A stretch of DNA of 64,000 bases from Streptococcus sp. S5 (GTDB lineage Bacteria; Bacillota; Bacilli; Lactobacillales; Streptococcaceae). Below, piece by piece: positions 55,501 through 63,748 of the stretch; the first letter of the stretch is position 1, and every line of letters starts with the position of its first letter. The DNA is taken from assembly GCF_034134805.1 (NCBI RefSeq), contig NZ_CP139419.1, forward strand, positions 1,922,001 through 1,986,000, read 5' to 3'. The translations under genes and the position numbers were made by a program. The notes under the pieces are model-generated. The model saw only the letters and a list, made by a program, of their open reading frames with translations, was not told the DNA's origin and ran no database searches.

Positions 55501-56502
55501 TTATTCTGCTGCAGCTTCACGAACCCATTCGATTCGTTCTTCATCAATGTCACTTGGAATGGTACAATCGGCACCGATGACCAAGCCTGTGGTTCCTGTT
55601 TCTTCGATGATGCGTTTGGTTTCTGTTTGGATCGCAGCCTTATCTCCTGTGTAGAGAAGACCATTTTTACCATTTTCAAAGCCACCAAGAACCGTGCGTC
55701 CACCGAAGATTTCGCGTCCTTCTGCTAGGCTGATTCCTTCTGGTCCGACTGCCCAGTTAATGACTTGGGCTGGGTAGTCTGTGAAGAGATGGATATCATT
55801 GCGAGCTCCTTCGTAGCCACAGATATGAAGAATATTTACGCCACCGGCTTCATTGGCCGCCTCTAAGACATGGAGTTCACTCGGTGCAATAATGTTTTTA
55901 TAGACTTCTTGTGTAACCCGCGCATCTTGGATACTTTGAACACTGAGGTAGATCCCGTCTGCTCCTGCTTCTTTAATAATTCGTTGGCTCAAACTTGCAA
56001 TATCTTGGCCAATTGTATCCAATACTTTTTTAAGAGTTGCTGCATCTTGATCGATAAAGTTGGCGATCAAGTCATCTCCTCCTGAAACTTCTCCGACCAA
56101 CCATTTGAAGTAGGTCACTGGAGCAAAGATATTGTAGATAGCCACAATGTCTTCTTCAAAACCGGCACGGATTTTTTTAACGAGCTCTACTTGCTCTGTG
56201 ATCCATGGATGATCTGCTCCGAGTGGTTCAATCCCTGCTAAGTCAGAGATATTTTCAAGGCCTTTGTGAATGGCTGGATTTGGATAAGCAAAGTAACCAT
56301 CACTCATGAGTTTGACAAAGTCTGGTTTGACCTTGTGAAGGAAGTTTTTATGGCCATTGAGGTTTTTTTCAATAATTTCCGGATTTGAAAATCCTTTCAA
56401 CCATTCTTCTTCTGTTGTAAAATGATGCCAAAATCCAACTGGCACACGGTCGACTGCTTCTCCTTTAAAAGCTTTTAAGACTAATTCTCTTTTTGATGAC
56501 AT
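55501..56502 (-). CDS. UroD-family (MtaA-like) methyltransferase, copy 2
   Basis: A 333-residue TIM-barrel protein of the uroporphyrinogen decarboxylase superfamily. The motif HxC (NILHICG, near 226-228) and a later Cys (IGADCTIP, near 311) form the zinc site that activates a thiol in MtaA/CmuA methyltransferases; true UroD enzymes lack it. No other haem gene is present. It is thus likely to move a methyl group to or from a thiol such as homocysteine. It leads the operon with the cystine-type transporter. A promoter with a CYS-box-like element precedes it. Paralog at 56819. Confidence 0.8.
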   Translation of the reverse strand: MSSKRELVLKAFKGEAVDRVPVGFWHHFTTEEEWLKGFSNPEIIEKNLNGHKNFLHKVKPDFVKLMSDGYFAYPNPAIHKGLENISDLAGIEPLGADHPWITEQVELVKKIRAGFEEDIVAIYNIFAPVTYFKWLVGEVSGGDDLIANFIDQDAATLKKVLDTIGQDIASLSQRIIKEAGADGIYLSVQSIQDARVTQEVYKNIIAPSELHVLEAANEAGGVNILHICGYEGARNDIHLFTDYPAQVINWAVGPEGISLAEGREIFGGRTVLGGFENGKNGLLYTGDKAAIQTETKRIIEETGTTGLVIGADCTIPSDIDEERIEWVREAAAE

Positions 56503-56535
56503 GTTCTTACCTCGTTCTATCTTTTCTTGTTTGTT

Positions 56536-56581
56536 ATCTTATCACTTCAATGATGCTTTGACTAATATATATTTTTTATCA
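56536..56581 (-). promoter_or_regulatory. promoter and CYS-box-like operator of UroD-family copy 2
   Basis: Minus strand: TAGTCA (56559-56564), 17-bp spacer, TAAGAT (56536-56541). TGATA-N9-TATTA (56563-56581) overlaps the upstream edge of the -35. The streptococcal CmbR CYS-box is described as TGATA-N9-TATCA. The same arrangement occurs at 57888-57933. Confidence 0.75.
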
Positions 56582-56600
56582 AGCTCTTCATCTTTTTTTA

Positions 56601-56801
56601 TCACTGATCTTCGAGAAGAAGAATTCCTGCTAGATCAGACGGGCGAAGGAGGGAGAGGCTATGAGCTGGAATCTTCTCCAGTCTTGCCATATCTGGATCT
56701 TTTTTTGCTTTCCCCTGACTACTTGCTAGAGCAGCTTTACTAAGCCCTAGAAGCAAAAACAAAACGGTTACCACGATACACCATACATTGATCTTTTTCA
56801 T
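56601..56801 (-). CDS. 66-residue exported or membrane small protein
   Basis: The ATG at 56801 has a strong ribosome site (GGAGAGGGAG). The product has an N-terminal hydrophobic signal (VWCIVVTVLFLLLGLSKAAL) with a possible ALAS cleavage site, then about 40 soluble residues (KKDPDMARLEKIPAHSLSLL and more). It is encoded between the two UroD-family genes and 17 bp behind copy 1, so it is probably cotranscribed with it. A frame from 56846 runs into copy 1 and is less likely. No family recognised. Confidence 0.6.
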   Translation of the reverse strand: MKKINVWCIVVTVLFLLLGLSKAALASSQGKAKKDPDMARLEKIPAHSLSLLRPSDLAGILLLEDQ

Positions 56802-56818
56802 CTCCCTCTCCTTTCTTC

Positions 56819-57820
56819 TTACAACACAGCTGCTTGACGTACCCAATCTAAGCGTTCCAATTGGAAATCATCTGGCACAGTACAGTCTGCTCCAAGGATC
56901 AAACCGCGGCTTCCAGCTTCTGCCACCAAGCGACGCGTTTCTTGCTCAATAGCATCTCGTTCCCCTTGGTAGAGCAAGCCTTTCTTGCCATTGACAAAAC
57001 CACCCAAAACGGCACGATCGCCGAAAAGTTTGCGACCTGCGGCTAGGCTAAGGCCTTCATGATGGGTCGCCCAGTTAATGACTTGAGCTGGATAATCCTT
57101 GAAGAGTTCCACTTCATTGCTGGCCCCTTCAAAACCACAGATATGAAGGATATTGATGCCTCCAGCTTCATTGGCTGCTTCTAGGACAGCGATGCTGCTA
57201 GGCTCAATGAACTTGCGGTATTCTTCATCAGTCACACGCTCATCTTGGACCTGCTGGGTTGAGAAGTAAATCCCTTCAACACCTGCTTCTTGGATCAAGC
57301 GGCGACTTAAACTAGCGATGTCTCCTGCAATCACGTCAAGGACATGAGCTAAAGTTTCTGGATCTTCCTTAATAAAGTCTGCAATCACTTGGTCTCCACG
57401 GGATTGATCCGTACGGAACCAGCGTTTCAAATAAGAAATGGGCGAGAAGATATTGTAGAAAGAAGCAATTTCTTCATGGAAATGGGAACGAATCTCCTTG
57501 ACCACTTCAATTTGTTTTTCAATCCAAGGATGATGCTCTCCAATCGGTTGAATATCCTTCAATTCTTGGATTGATTGGATCTCTCTCGAATAAAGTGCAC
57601 TCGGATAGCGGAAGAAGCCATCGCTCATGATCTTGACAAAATCAGGTGAAATTTCTTCAACATAGTGTTGGTGTCCTTTAATACTTTTTTCTACTACAGC
57701 CGGATTATCTAGCCCCAATTCTTTTTCTTCTTGGGTCACATAATGGAGCCAAAATCCTACAGGGATTCGCTCTACTGCTTCGCCTCGAATGGCACGAAGA
57801 ACCAATTCTTTTTTACTCAT
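56819..57820 (-). CDS. UroD-family (MtaA-like) methyltransferase, copy 1
   Basis: A 333-residue paralog of the 55501 gene, same length and motifs: NILHICGFEGA (His-x-Cys near 226) and LGADCTVP (Cys near 311). The start needs care: a frame from the ATG at 57889 is open with GAGGTG in front, but the promoter -10 (TATCAT, 57888-57893) overlaps that ATG, so transcription starts after it. GAGGAGG is well spaced for the ATG at 57820, which also aligns with copy 2. Followed by the 66-residue protein. Role in thiol methyl transfer is inferred. Confidence 0.8.
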   Translation of the reverse strand: MSKKELVLRAIRGEAVERIPVGFWLHYVTQEEKELGLDNPAVVEKSIKGHQHYVEEISPDFVKIMSDGFFRYPSALYSREIQSIQELKDIQPIGEHHPWIEKQIEVVKEIRSHFHEEIASFYNIFSPISYLKRWFRTDQSRGDQVIADFIKEDPETLAHVLDVIAGDIASLSRRLIQEAGVEGIYFSTQQVQDERVTDEEYRKFIEPSSIAVLEAANEAGGINILHICGFEGASNEVELFKDYPAQVINWATHHEGLSLAAGRKLFGDRAVLGGFVNGKKGLLYQGERDAIEQETRRLVAEAGSRGLILGADCTVPDDFQLERLDWVRQAAVL

Positions 57821-57887
57821 ACTGTACATCCTCCTCAATATTTCTCCAACAGAAAGATTGACTGCTTCCCTTCTGGAATTTGTAACC

Positions 57888-57933
57888 ATGATATCACCTC
57901 GAAAAGTGGCTGACTAATATATTTTCCCTATCA
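57888..57933 (-). promoter_or_regulatory. promoter and CYS-box-like operator of UroD-family copy 1
   Basis: Minus strand: TAGTCA (57911-57916), 17-bp spacer, TATCAT (57888-57893), with TGATA-N9-TATTA at 57915-57933. Spacing and order are identical to 56536-56581. Confidence 0.75.
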
Positions 57934-57966
57934 AGGCCTTAAAATTTCTTTATTAAGAAAGGTATC

Positions 57967-58001
57967 AAAAAAACGCAAGTCCTTGAAAATAGGGACTTGC
58001 G
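57967..58001 (-). terminator. terminator upstream of the UroD-family promoter
   Basis: A 9-bp stem CGCAAGTCC/GGACTTGCG (57974-57982 with 57993-58001), then seven T on the minus strand. It terminates minus-strand transcription before the 57911 promoter; the only candidate upstream gene is the small ORF at 58013-58162. Confidence 0.85.
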
Positions 58002-58012
58002 GGTATCTTTCT

Positions 58013-58162
58013 TTATTCTTTCATTTTAGAAGAAAAGGACCGCTTTGATCTTTTCTTGATCCGGTTATAGCATAAAACTATACCCCTTCTTTTAAGCTGA
58101 AAAATGGCATCTATTGAGGTGAAAAAGCCCTTCATATCAACATTTCTTTCTTTCCTATTCAT
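58013..58162 (-). CDS. possible 49-residue basic small protein
   Basis: An open frame from ATG (58162) to TAA (58013), ending 12 bp before a strong terminator. The product begins MNRKERNVDMKGFFTSIDAI and has a Lys/Arg-rich C-terminal half (NRIKKRSKRS). The ribosome site is modest (AGGG, 9 nt). It lies opposite the leader region of the phosphatase gene. No promoter could be fixed and no family is known, so this may be a real small gene or part of an untranslated RNA. Confidence 0.35.
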   Translation of the reverse strand: MNRKERNVDMKGFFTSIDAIFQLKRRGIVLCYNRIKKRSKRSFSSKMKE

Positions 58163-58195
58163 TTTACCATTCCCTGGATCCCCTTCTCCTCTTTC

Positions 58196-58224
58196 TTGTC
58201 AGGCAAGATTGAAAGGAGTATAAT
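58196..58224 (+). promoter_or_regulatory. promoter of the e(P4)-type phosphatase gene
   Basis: TTGTCA (58196-58201), 17-bp spacer, TATAAT (58219-58224), about 35 bp before the ATG. Confidence 0.85.
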
Positions 58225-58257
58225 TTTTGTAGAATAATTTTAAGGAGTGTACGGTTT

Positions 58258-59115
58258 ATGAAAACAACAAAAACCACCTTTACCATCGTTTCTGCTCTTG
58301 CTTCTGTCATTTTACTGACGAGTTGTGGAAGCAACACCACTAAAACGCAAGAGACAAAAGCAAGCAGCACTAAAAATCAGGTGACGATGACCTATGATCA
58401 ACAGCGCTCACAAGAAAATACCATGTCTGTTCTCTGGTACCAAAAGGCAGCAGAAACCAAGGCTTTGTATTTACAAGGCTACAATGTCGCTACTGACCGT
58501 TTGAAAGAGATCCTCCAAACTCCTTCTGATAAGCCTTATTCCATCGTCTTGGATTTGGACGAAACTGTTTTAGACAACAGCCCTTACCAAGTTCAAAACG
58601 TCAAAGATGGTATGGCCTTCAATCCTAAAGACTGGGATGTTTGGGTGAAAAAAGCAGCCGCAAAAGCGGTGCCAGGTGCCAAAGATTTTCTTCAATATGC
58701 GGATCAAAACGGGGTTCAAATCTACTACATTTCTGACCGTACAACCTCTCAAGTAGATGATACCATCAAGAACCTTGAAAAAGAAGGCATTCCTGTTCAA
58801 GGACGTGACCACCTCATGTTCTTAGAAGATGGCGTCAAATCAAAAGAAGGCCGTCGCCAAGCTGTACAAGAAAAGACCAATCTTGTCTTGCTCTTTGGGG
58901 ACAACCTGGTCGACTTTGCAGACTTCTCTAAGACCTCTGAAGCTGATCGCGACAAGAAATTGGACGAATTGCAAAAAGAATTTGGTGAAAAATTCATCAT
59001 CTTCCCAAATCCAATGTATGGATCATGGGAATCTGCTGTTTACCAAGGTAAAAAACTAGATGCCAAGGAACAAACAGAAGAACGCCTCAAAGCCTTGCAA
59101 GGTTTTGATAAATAA
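58258..59115 (+). CDS. lipoprotein e(P4) family acid phosphatase / 5'-nucleotidase
   Basis: Surface class C acid phosphatase of the HAD superfamily, 285 residues. A lipoprotein signal (VILLTSC, Cys near residue 22) is followed by a Ser/Thr linker and the catalytic domain with the DxDxT motif VLDLDETVLDNS near 99-110, the Thr/Asp region YYISDRTTSQVDD and a late LLFGDNLVDF motif that gives the metal-binding Asp. In related bacteria it releases phosphate from nucleotides for uptake. AAGGAG precedes the ATG. It is monocistronic, convergent with glmS. Confidence 0.93.
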   Translation: MKTTKTTFTIVSALASVILLTSCGSNTTKTQETKASSTKNQVTMTYDQQRSQENTMSVLWYQKAAETKALYLQGYNVATDRLKEILQTPSDKPYSIVLDLDETVLDNSPYQVQNVKDGMAFNPKDWDVWVKKAAAKAVPGAKDFLQYADQNGVQIYYISDRTTSQVDDTIKNLEKEGIPVQGRDHLMFLEDGVKSKEGRRQAVQEKTNLVLLFGDNLVDFADFSKTSEADRDKKLDELQKEFGEKFIIFPNPMYGSWESAVYQGKKLDAKEQTEERLKALQGFDK

Positions 59116-59118
59116 AGC

Positions 59119-59159
59119 AAACATCCTCGCTAGGAAAAACCTAACGAGGATGTTTTTTT
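59119..59159. terminator. bidirectional terminator between phosphatase gene and glmS
   Basis: The arms AAACATCCTCG and CGAGGATGTTT (59119-59129 with 59145-59155), with an inner TAGG/CCTA pair; T-run on the plus strand. Confidence 0.9.
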
Positions 59160-59173
59160 CTATATAAACAAAT

Positions 59174-60982
59174 TTATTCAACGGTTACAGACTTAGCAAG
59201 GTTCCGTGGTTTATCAACATCGAGCCCACGATGAAGGGTTGCAAAGTAGGCAATCAATTGGGTTGGCACCACCATTGAGATTGGAGAGAGGTAAGGGTGA
59301 ACCGCTGTCAAGACCAAATCATCTGTCTCTTTAGCGACATTTTCCTCTGCAATGGTTAAAACATGAGCCCCACGTGCTGCCACTTCTTGGATGTTTCCAC
59401 GTGTGTGGCTGGCTAGGACTGGATCAGACAAGAGGGCGATAACCGGTGTACCCTCTTCGATCAGAGCGATAGTACCGTGTTTCAACTCACCCGCAGCGAA
59501 GCCTTCACATTGGATGTAAGAAATTTCTTTTAATTTCAGACTGGCTTCCATGGCAACATAGTAATCTTGACCACGTCCGATATAGAAAGCATTGCGGGTT
59601 GTTTCCAACAAGCCACGAACTTTTTCATCGATCACTTCTTTTTCTGAAAGGGTTGATTCGATCGATTGGGCAACGATAGACAATTCGTGCACCAAATCAA
59701 AGGCTTTGGCCTTCTCATTGCCATTGGCTTCCCCAACAGCTTTAGCCAGAAAGGCAAGGGCTGCGATTTGAGCCGTATAAGCCTTAGTAGAAGCTACCGC
59801 AATTTCAGGACCAGCATGGAGCAACATGGTCATGTCTGCTTCACGTGAAAGAGTTGAACCTGGAACATTGGTCACTGTCAAGCTTGGAATGCCCATTTCA
59901 TTGGCTTTAACCAATACTTGGCGGCTATCAGCTGTTTCACCAGATTGGCTGATAAAGATGAAGAGTGGTTTCTTGCTGAGAAGTGGCATACCATACCCCC
60001 ACTCAGATGAAATACCGAGTTCTACTGGGGTATCCGTCAACTCTTCCAACATTTTTTTAGACGCAAATCCAGCATGGTAAGAGGTACCAGCCGCAAGGAT
60101 ATAGATGCGGTCTGCTTCTTGAACAGCCTTGATAATAGCTGGGTCTACTACTACTTGACCAGATTCATATGTATAGGCTTGGATCAACTTACGCATGACA
60201 GTTGGTTGCTCATCGATTTCCTTGAGCATGTAGTATGGGTAAGTCCCTTTTCCAATATCAGAAAGGTCGAGTTCAGCTGTATAGCTAGCCCGTTCTTTGA
60301 CGTTGCCATCATAGTCTTGCACTTCAACGCTATCAGCCTTGACAATGACCAACTCTTGGTCATGGATTTCCATGTATTGGTTGGTTTCACGAATCATAGC
60401 CATGGCATCTGAGCAGACCATATTGTAGCCATCTCCAAGACCGATCAAGAGTGGTGATTTATTTTTTGCCACATAGATGGTGCTTGGATCTTCCGCATCC
60501 ATCAAAGCAAAAGCATAGGCCCCACGGATGATGTGGAGGGCTTTTTTGAAAGCTTCAAGCGTAGACAAGCCATCTTCTTCAGCAAATTTTCCGATCAAGT
60601 GGGCGGCGATTTCTGTATCTGTTTGCCCCTTGAAATGGTGACCTGCTAGGTATTCTTCCTTGATTTCAAGGTAGTTTTCAATCACCCCATTGTGGACCAA
60701 AACAAAGCGACCTGTTTCAGAGCAGTGTGGGTGAGCATTGTCCTCAGTTGGTTTTCCATGAGTGGCCCAACGGGTATGTCCAATCCCAGCTGTCCCTTCG
60801 ACACCTTCTGCCTTAGATGACAATTCTGCAATACGGCCAACTGCCTTTACCAATTGGCTCTTGCCTTCACTAGCCAGAAAAACACCCGCAGAGTCATAGC
60901 CTCGGTATTCGAGTTTTTCAAGTCCTTGAATCAAAATATCAGTAGCATTTGTATTTCCTACAACACCAACGATTCCGCACAT
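59174..60982 (-). CDS. glmS: glucosamine-6-phosphate synthase (isomerising)
   Basis: Makes glucosamine-6-phosphate from fructose-6-phosphate and glutamine, the entry to amino sugar and wall synthesis. 602 residues: an Ntn-type glutaminase with Cys2 (MCGIVGVVG), the [19 protein letters not shown] segment in part, and two SIS isomerase domains ([36 protein letters not shown]), ending in the family's [12 protein letters not shown]. No glmS ribozyme was recognised in the leader; instead the promoter is flanked by direct repeats that look like GntR/NagR operators. Confidence 0.97.
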   Translation of the reverse strand: MCGIVGVVGNTNATDILIQGLEKLEYRGYDSAGVFLASEGKSQLVKAVGRIAELSSKAEGVEGTAGIGHTRWATHGKPTEDNAHPHCSETGRFVLVHNGVIENYLEIKEEYLAGHHFKGQTDTEIAAHLIGKFAEEDGLSTLEAFKKALHIIRGAYAFALMDAEDPSTIYVAKNKSPLLIGLGDGYNMVCSDAMAMIRETNQYMEIHDQELVIVKADSVEVQDYDGNVKERASYTAELDLSDIGKGTYPYYMLKEIDEQPTVMRKLIQAYTYESGQVVVDPAIIKAVQEADRIYILAAGTSYHAGFASKKMLEELTDTPVELGISSEWGYGMPLLSKKPLFIFISQSGETADSRQVLVKANEMGIPSLTVTNVPGSTLSREADMTMLLHAGPEIAVASTKAYTAQIAALAFLAKAVGEANGNEKAKAFDLVHELSIVAQSIESTLSEKEVIDEKVRGLLETTRNAFYIGRGQDYYVAMEASLKLKEISYIQCEGFAAGELKHGTIALIEEGTPVIALLSDPVLASHTRGNIQEVAARGAHVLTIAEENVAKETDDLVLTAVHPYLSPISMVVPTQLIAYFATLHRGLDVDKPRNLAKSVTVE

Positions 60983-61059
60983 AGTTTTTACGATATAGCC
61001 TTGCTATACTTTCCCCTTTACTTAGTCAAACGACCCATGGTCGATTTCTCAGTTACTTT

Positions 61060-61161
61060 AAAATTGGTCTAGTCTAATTTGACCAAAAAGCAACCAGCGG
61101 AGTCAGTATACAATGCTTCTTCTAGTTTGTCAACTAGGAAATTCAAGAAAATTGGTCTAGT
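61060..61161 (-). promoter_or_regulatory. glmS promoter flanked by two TTGGTCTAG operators
   Basis: Minus strand: TTGACA (61128-61133), 17-bp spacer, TATACT (61105-61110). Identical 14-mers AAAATTGGTCTAGT (plus sense) lie at 61060-61073 and 61148-61161, one on each side of the promoter. They resemble NagR (GntR-type) dre sites known to control glmS and nag genes in streptococci. Confidence 0.8.
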
Positions 61162-61218
61162 TAAGTTAGCGTTAAGATTGAAGGCAAAGTCATTTGAGAA
61201 AATTTCTACTGCAAGAAA

Positions 61219-61291
61219 AATGCCTGAAACAGAATGGTTTCAGACATTCGGAATGATTGAGAGTCAAACCGTTTGGGAAACTGTTTGACTC
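61219..61291 (-). terminator. two hairpins ending the bglA transcript
   Basis: The first hairpin on the minus strand has stem GAGTCAAAC/GTTTGACTC with inner GTTT/AAAC (61261-61291). The second has CTGAAAC/GTTTCAG (about 61222-61247), followed by TTTTTC, and is the likely terminator. 61292-61355 shows no further gene. Confidence 0.75.
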
Positions 61292-61355
61292 CAATCTTTA
61301 AAACGACAATGTGAGGAGGCTCAAATTGAACAGAACACAGGCTGCGGATTTTGAT

Positions 61356-62741
61356 TTAGTCTTCAAATCCATTGGCTTGGCTTAGTTCTTTAAACCAATG
61401 GCCGGATTTTTTGAGGGTTCGTTTTTGACTTTCGAGGTCCAACTCAACCAAGCCATAGCGGTTCTTGTAGCCATTGAGCCATGACCAGCAGTCAATAAAG
61501 GTCCAGATCAAATAGCCTTTACAGTTGGCACCATCTTGAATAGCCCGGTGGAGCTCACGAAGATGGTCTTTGACAAAGTCAATCCGGTAGTCGTCTTGGA
61601 TCACGCCATCCTTGCGGAATTTTTCCTCTCCTTCAACTCCCATTCCATTTTCTGTCAGGATCCACTCGATATTGCCATAGTTTTCCTTGATATTTTGGGC
61701 AATGTCATACAAACCTTGCTCATAGATTTCCCAACCACGGTGGGGATTGATCTTGCGCCCTGGCATAACGTAAGGTTCATAAAATTGCTCAAAGAGTAGG
61801 GGAGATGCTGGATTTGGAGCATAACGAGGAGCTGCTACACGGAGTGGTTGGTAATAGTTAACCCCTAGGTAATCCACCGTATTTTCCTCGATCAAGCGCA
61901 ATTCAAAGGGATCATAATCCGGCAAGAGATCACGCTCCCGTAGGATCTCCACTAATTCTTCAGGATAATAACCAAGAACAGATGGATCTAAGAAAGATTT
62001 GGCTTGAAAGAGCTCGGCAATACGCGCAGCTTTCACATCTTCTGGATGCTGGCTCCGAGGATAGGCTGGTGTCAAATTGAGTACAATCCCGATACGGTAA
62101 TTAGGATCCACCTCGTGACAGGCCTTGACTGCTAGAGAGCTTGCTAACTGGGTGTGGTAGGCTACTTTTACAGCTGCTACTGCGTCTACCTTATGAGGAA
62201 AATGGGCATCATAAAAATAACCAAACTCCACAGGGACAATGGGTTCATTAAAGGTGATCCACTGATCAACCAGATCCCCATAGGTCTTGAAACAAAAACG
62301 CGCATATTCCTGGTAAGCATAGGCGGTTTCTTTATTTTCCCAACCATCCCCTTGCTCTTGAAGAGCCATCGGTAAATCAAAATGATAGAGGTTGACCAAA
62401 AGGTGAATCCCTTTTTCTTTAATCTTTTCAAAGACACGGCGGTAGAAATCAACACCTGCTTGATTGATTTCCCCTCGTCCTTCTGGGAAAATACGTGACC
62501 ACTGGATAGAGGTTCGAAAGGCCGTGTGGCCGGTTTCTAACAAGAGGTCCAGATCTTCTTCCCAGTGTTCATAAAAAGTCGATGTTTTCTCTGGTCCTTG
62601 CCCTTGATAAAAGCGGTTGGGCTCGATCCTATACCAGTAATCCCAGAGATTGTCTCCCTTTCCATCCTGGGCTAGACGCCCTTCTGTTTGAGGGCCCGAG
62701 GTCGAACTCCCCCATAAAAAATCCTTTGGAAATTGATACAT
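61356..62741 (-). CDS. bglA: 6-phospho-beta-glucosidase, glycoside hydrolase family 1
   Basis: A 461-residue cytoplasmic GH1 enzyme with the acid/base motif WITFNEP near 170 and the nucleophile motif ILTENGMG near 365. The N-terminus FPKDFLWGSSTSGPQTEG is that of phospho-glucosidases acting on PTS-imported beta-glucosides. No PTS gene is adjacent, so the source of its substrate lies elsewhere. GAGGAGG precedes the ATG. A -10-like TACAAT (about 62772) without a clear -35 lies upstream. Sugar specificity cannot be fixed from the sequence. Confidence 0.88.
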   Translation of the reverse strand: MYQFPKDFLWGSSTSGPQTEGRLAQDGKGDNLWDYWYRIEPNRFYQGQGPEKTSTFYEHWEEDLDLLLETGHTAFRTSIQWSRIFPEGRGEINQAGVDFYRRVFEKIKEKGIHLLVNLYHFDLPMALQEQGDGWENKETAYAYQEYARFCFKTYGDLVDQWITFNEPIVPVEFGYFYDAHFPHKVDAVAAVKVAYHTQLASSLAVKACHEVDPNYRIGIVLNLTPAYPRSQHPEDVKAARIAELFQAKSFLDPSVLGYYPEELVEILRERDLLPDYDPFELRLIEENTVDYLGVNYYQPLRVAAPRYAPNPASPLLFEQFYEPYVMPGRKINPHRGWEIYEQGLYDIAQNIKENYGNIEWILTENGMGVEGEEKFRKDGVIQDDYRIDFVKDHLRELHRAIQDGANCKGYLIWTFIDCWSWLNGYKNRYGLVELDLESQKRTLKKSGHWFKELSQANGFED

Positions 62742-62832
62742 GTCCTAATCCTCCTCATTCTACTAGCTCTATTGTAGCGCATCCTCCCCCAAAACCTAGG
62801 CACAATTTACAGTCTTTCTTACGCAGATTAAA

Positions 62833-62866
62833 GAAAAAGCCCCTTAGGAAAAATTCCTAAGGAAGC
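62833..62866 (-). terminator. terminator of the amidotransferase gene
   Basis: The stem CCTTAGGAA/TTCCTAAGG (62842-62850 with 62854-62862), 3-nt loop, then TTTTTC on the minus strand. Confidence 0.85.
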
Positions 62867-62875
62867 TGGTCCTCT

Positions 62876-63571
62876 TTACAATTGAGTCACGACATATTCA
62901 AAGAGCTTGCGATCTGCTGGACTCTTGTCAAAACGCAGTTCCGGATGCCACTGAACGCCGAGGAAACGACTCTCATCTGTGGATTGAACGGCTTCTATGA
63001 CGTCATCTTTAGGATCCCGCGCGATCACTTCTAAACCATCTGCCAAGTCTTTAATACTTTGATGATGAAAAGAATTGATGCGACTGGTCTTACCATAGAT
63101 CTCTTGCAGGATCGTCTGATCCTTGGTCACCAACTCTTGGCTGGTGTACTGACCTGGATTGTCCTGCCAGTGGTGTTCAATGTCTTGATACAGAGTTCCC
63201 CCTAGAGCGACATTATAGAGCTGGGTCCCACGGCAGACGGTAAAGATCGCTTTTTTAGCCGCACGCGCTTCTTCAATCAAGGCCAACTCAAAGAGATCGC
63301 GTTTCAAGAGATAGTCCTCACTGTCGATGGTGATTTCTTCTCCATAAAACTTGGGCAAGACATTTTGCCCACCGGTAATGATGAGCTTATCAATCATCGA
63401 TATGTAGTCTTTGGCCAAGGCTGCATCTCCAATTGGCAAGATCAAGGGAATCCCTCCTGCCTCTTTGACCGCTTCGACAAAACCAGTCGCCGCATAACTC
63501 ATATTCGCGTCTGGATCATCCGGGAAGGGTCTTTCATTTCCTGTAATTCCAATTACTGGTCGTTTTTTCAT
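62876..63571 (-). CDS. class I glutamine amidotransferase, peptidase C26 (PuuD-like)
   Basis: A 231-residue gamma-glutamyl hydrolase-like enzyme. The nucleophile elbow is FTVCRGTQLYNVALGG (Cys near 112); GVQWHPEL (His and Glu near 212) completes the triad, and ITGN in the N-terminus and IITGGQNV fit the family. PuuD hydrolyses gamma-glutamyl-GABA; the natural substrate here is not known. A frame from 63592 is open, but GGAA is spaced for the ATG at 63571 (MKKRPVIGITGN). Monocistronic, flanked by terminators. Confidence 0.85.
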   Translation of the reverse strand: MKKRPVIGITGNERPFPDDPDANMSYAATGFVEAVKEAGGIPLILPIGDAALAKDYISMIDKLIITGGQNVLPKFYGEEITIDSEDYLLKRDLFELALIEEARAAKKAIFTVCRGTQLYNVALGGTLYQDIEHHWQDNPGQYTSQELVTKDQTILQEIYGKTSRINSFHHQSIKDLADGLEVIARDPKDDVIEAVQSTDESRFLGVQWHPELRFDKSPADRKLFEYVVTQL

Positions 63572-63710
63572 ACTTTTTCCATATACTTTCATTCATTTTC
63601 AAGGCTTATTGTAACACAATTTTAAGCCAGACTCAATGGAGTTTTTTTGAAGAGAAGGTCTCCCCTTCTAACCCAAAAGCTTGCTGAAAAGATATGAAAT
63701 TGCTTTCTAT

Positions 63711-63742
63711 TAAAAAATTCTCAAGTGCAAAGACTTGAGAAT
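63711..63742 (-). terminator. terminator of the osmoprotectant transporter gene
   Basis: A perfect 10-bp stem ATTCTCAAGT/ACTTGAGAAT (63717-63726 with 63733-63742), 6-nt loop, six T on the minus strand. Confidence 0.95.
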
Positions 63743-63748
63743 GGTTTG

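Noticed and set aside
55501-57820. True uroporphyrinogen decarboxylase (haem synthesis)
   Set aside because: The HxC...C zinc motif is that of MtaA-like methyltransferases, and no other haem gene is near.
57821-57889. 23-residue N-terminal extension of UroD-family copy 1
   Set aside because: The -10 box overlaps the upstream ATG, and the paralog starts at the position matching 57820.
57821-58257. T-box or riboswitch in front of the UroD-family genes
   Set aside because: The terminator lies upstream of the likely promoter, and no T-box or SAM-type core was recognised.
60983-61104. glmS ribozyme in the leader
   Set aside because: The short leader after the mapped promoter lacks the size and conserved core expected; a repressor-type promoter explains control better.
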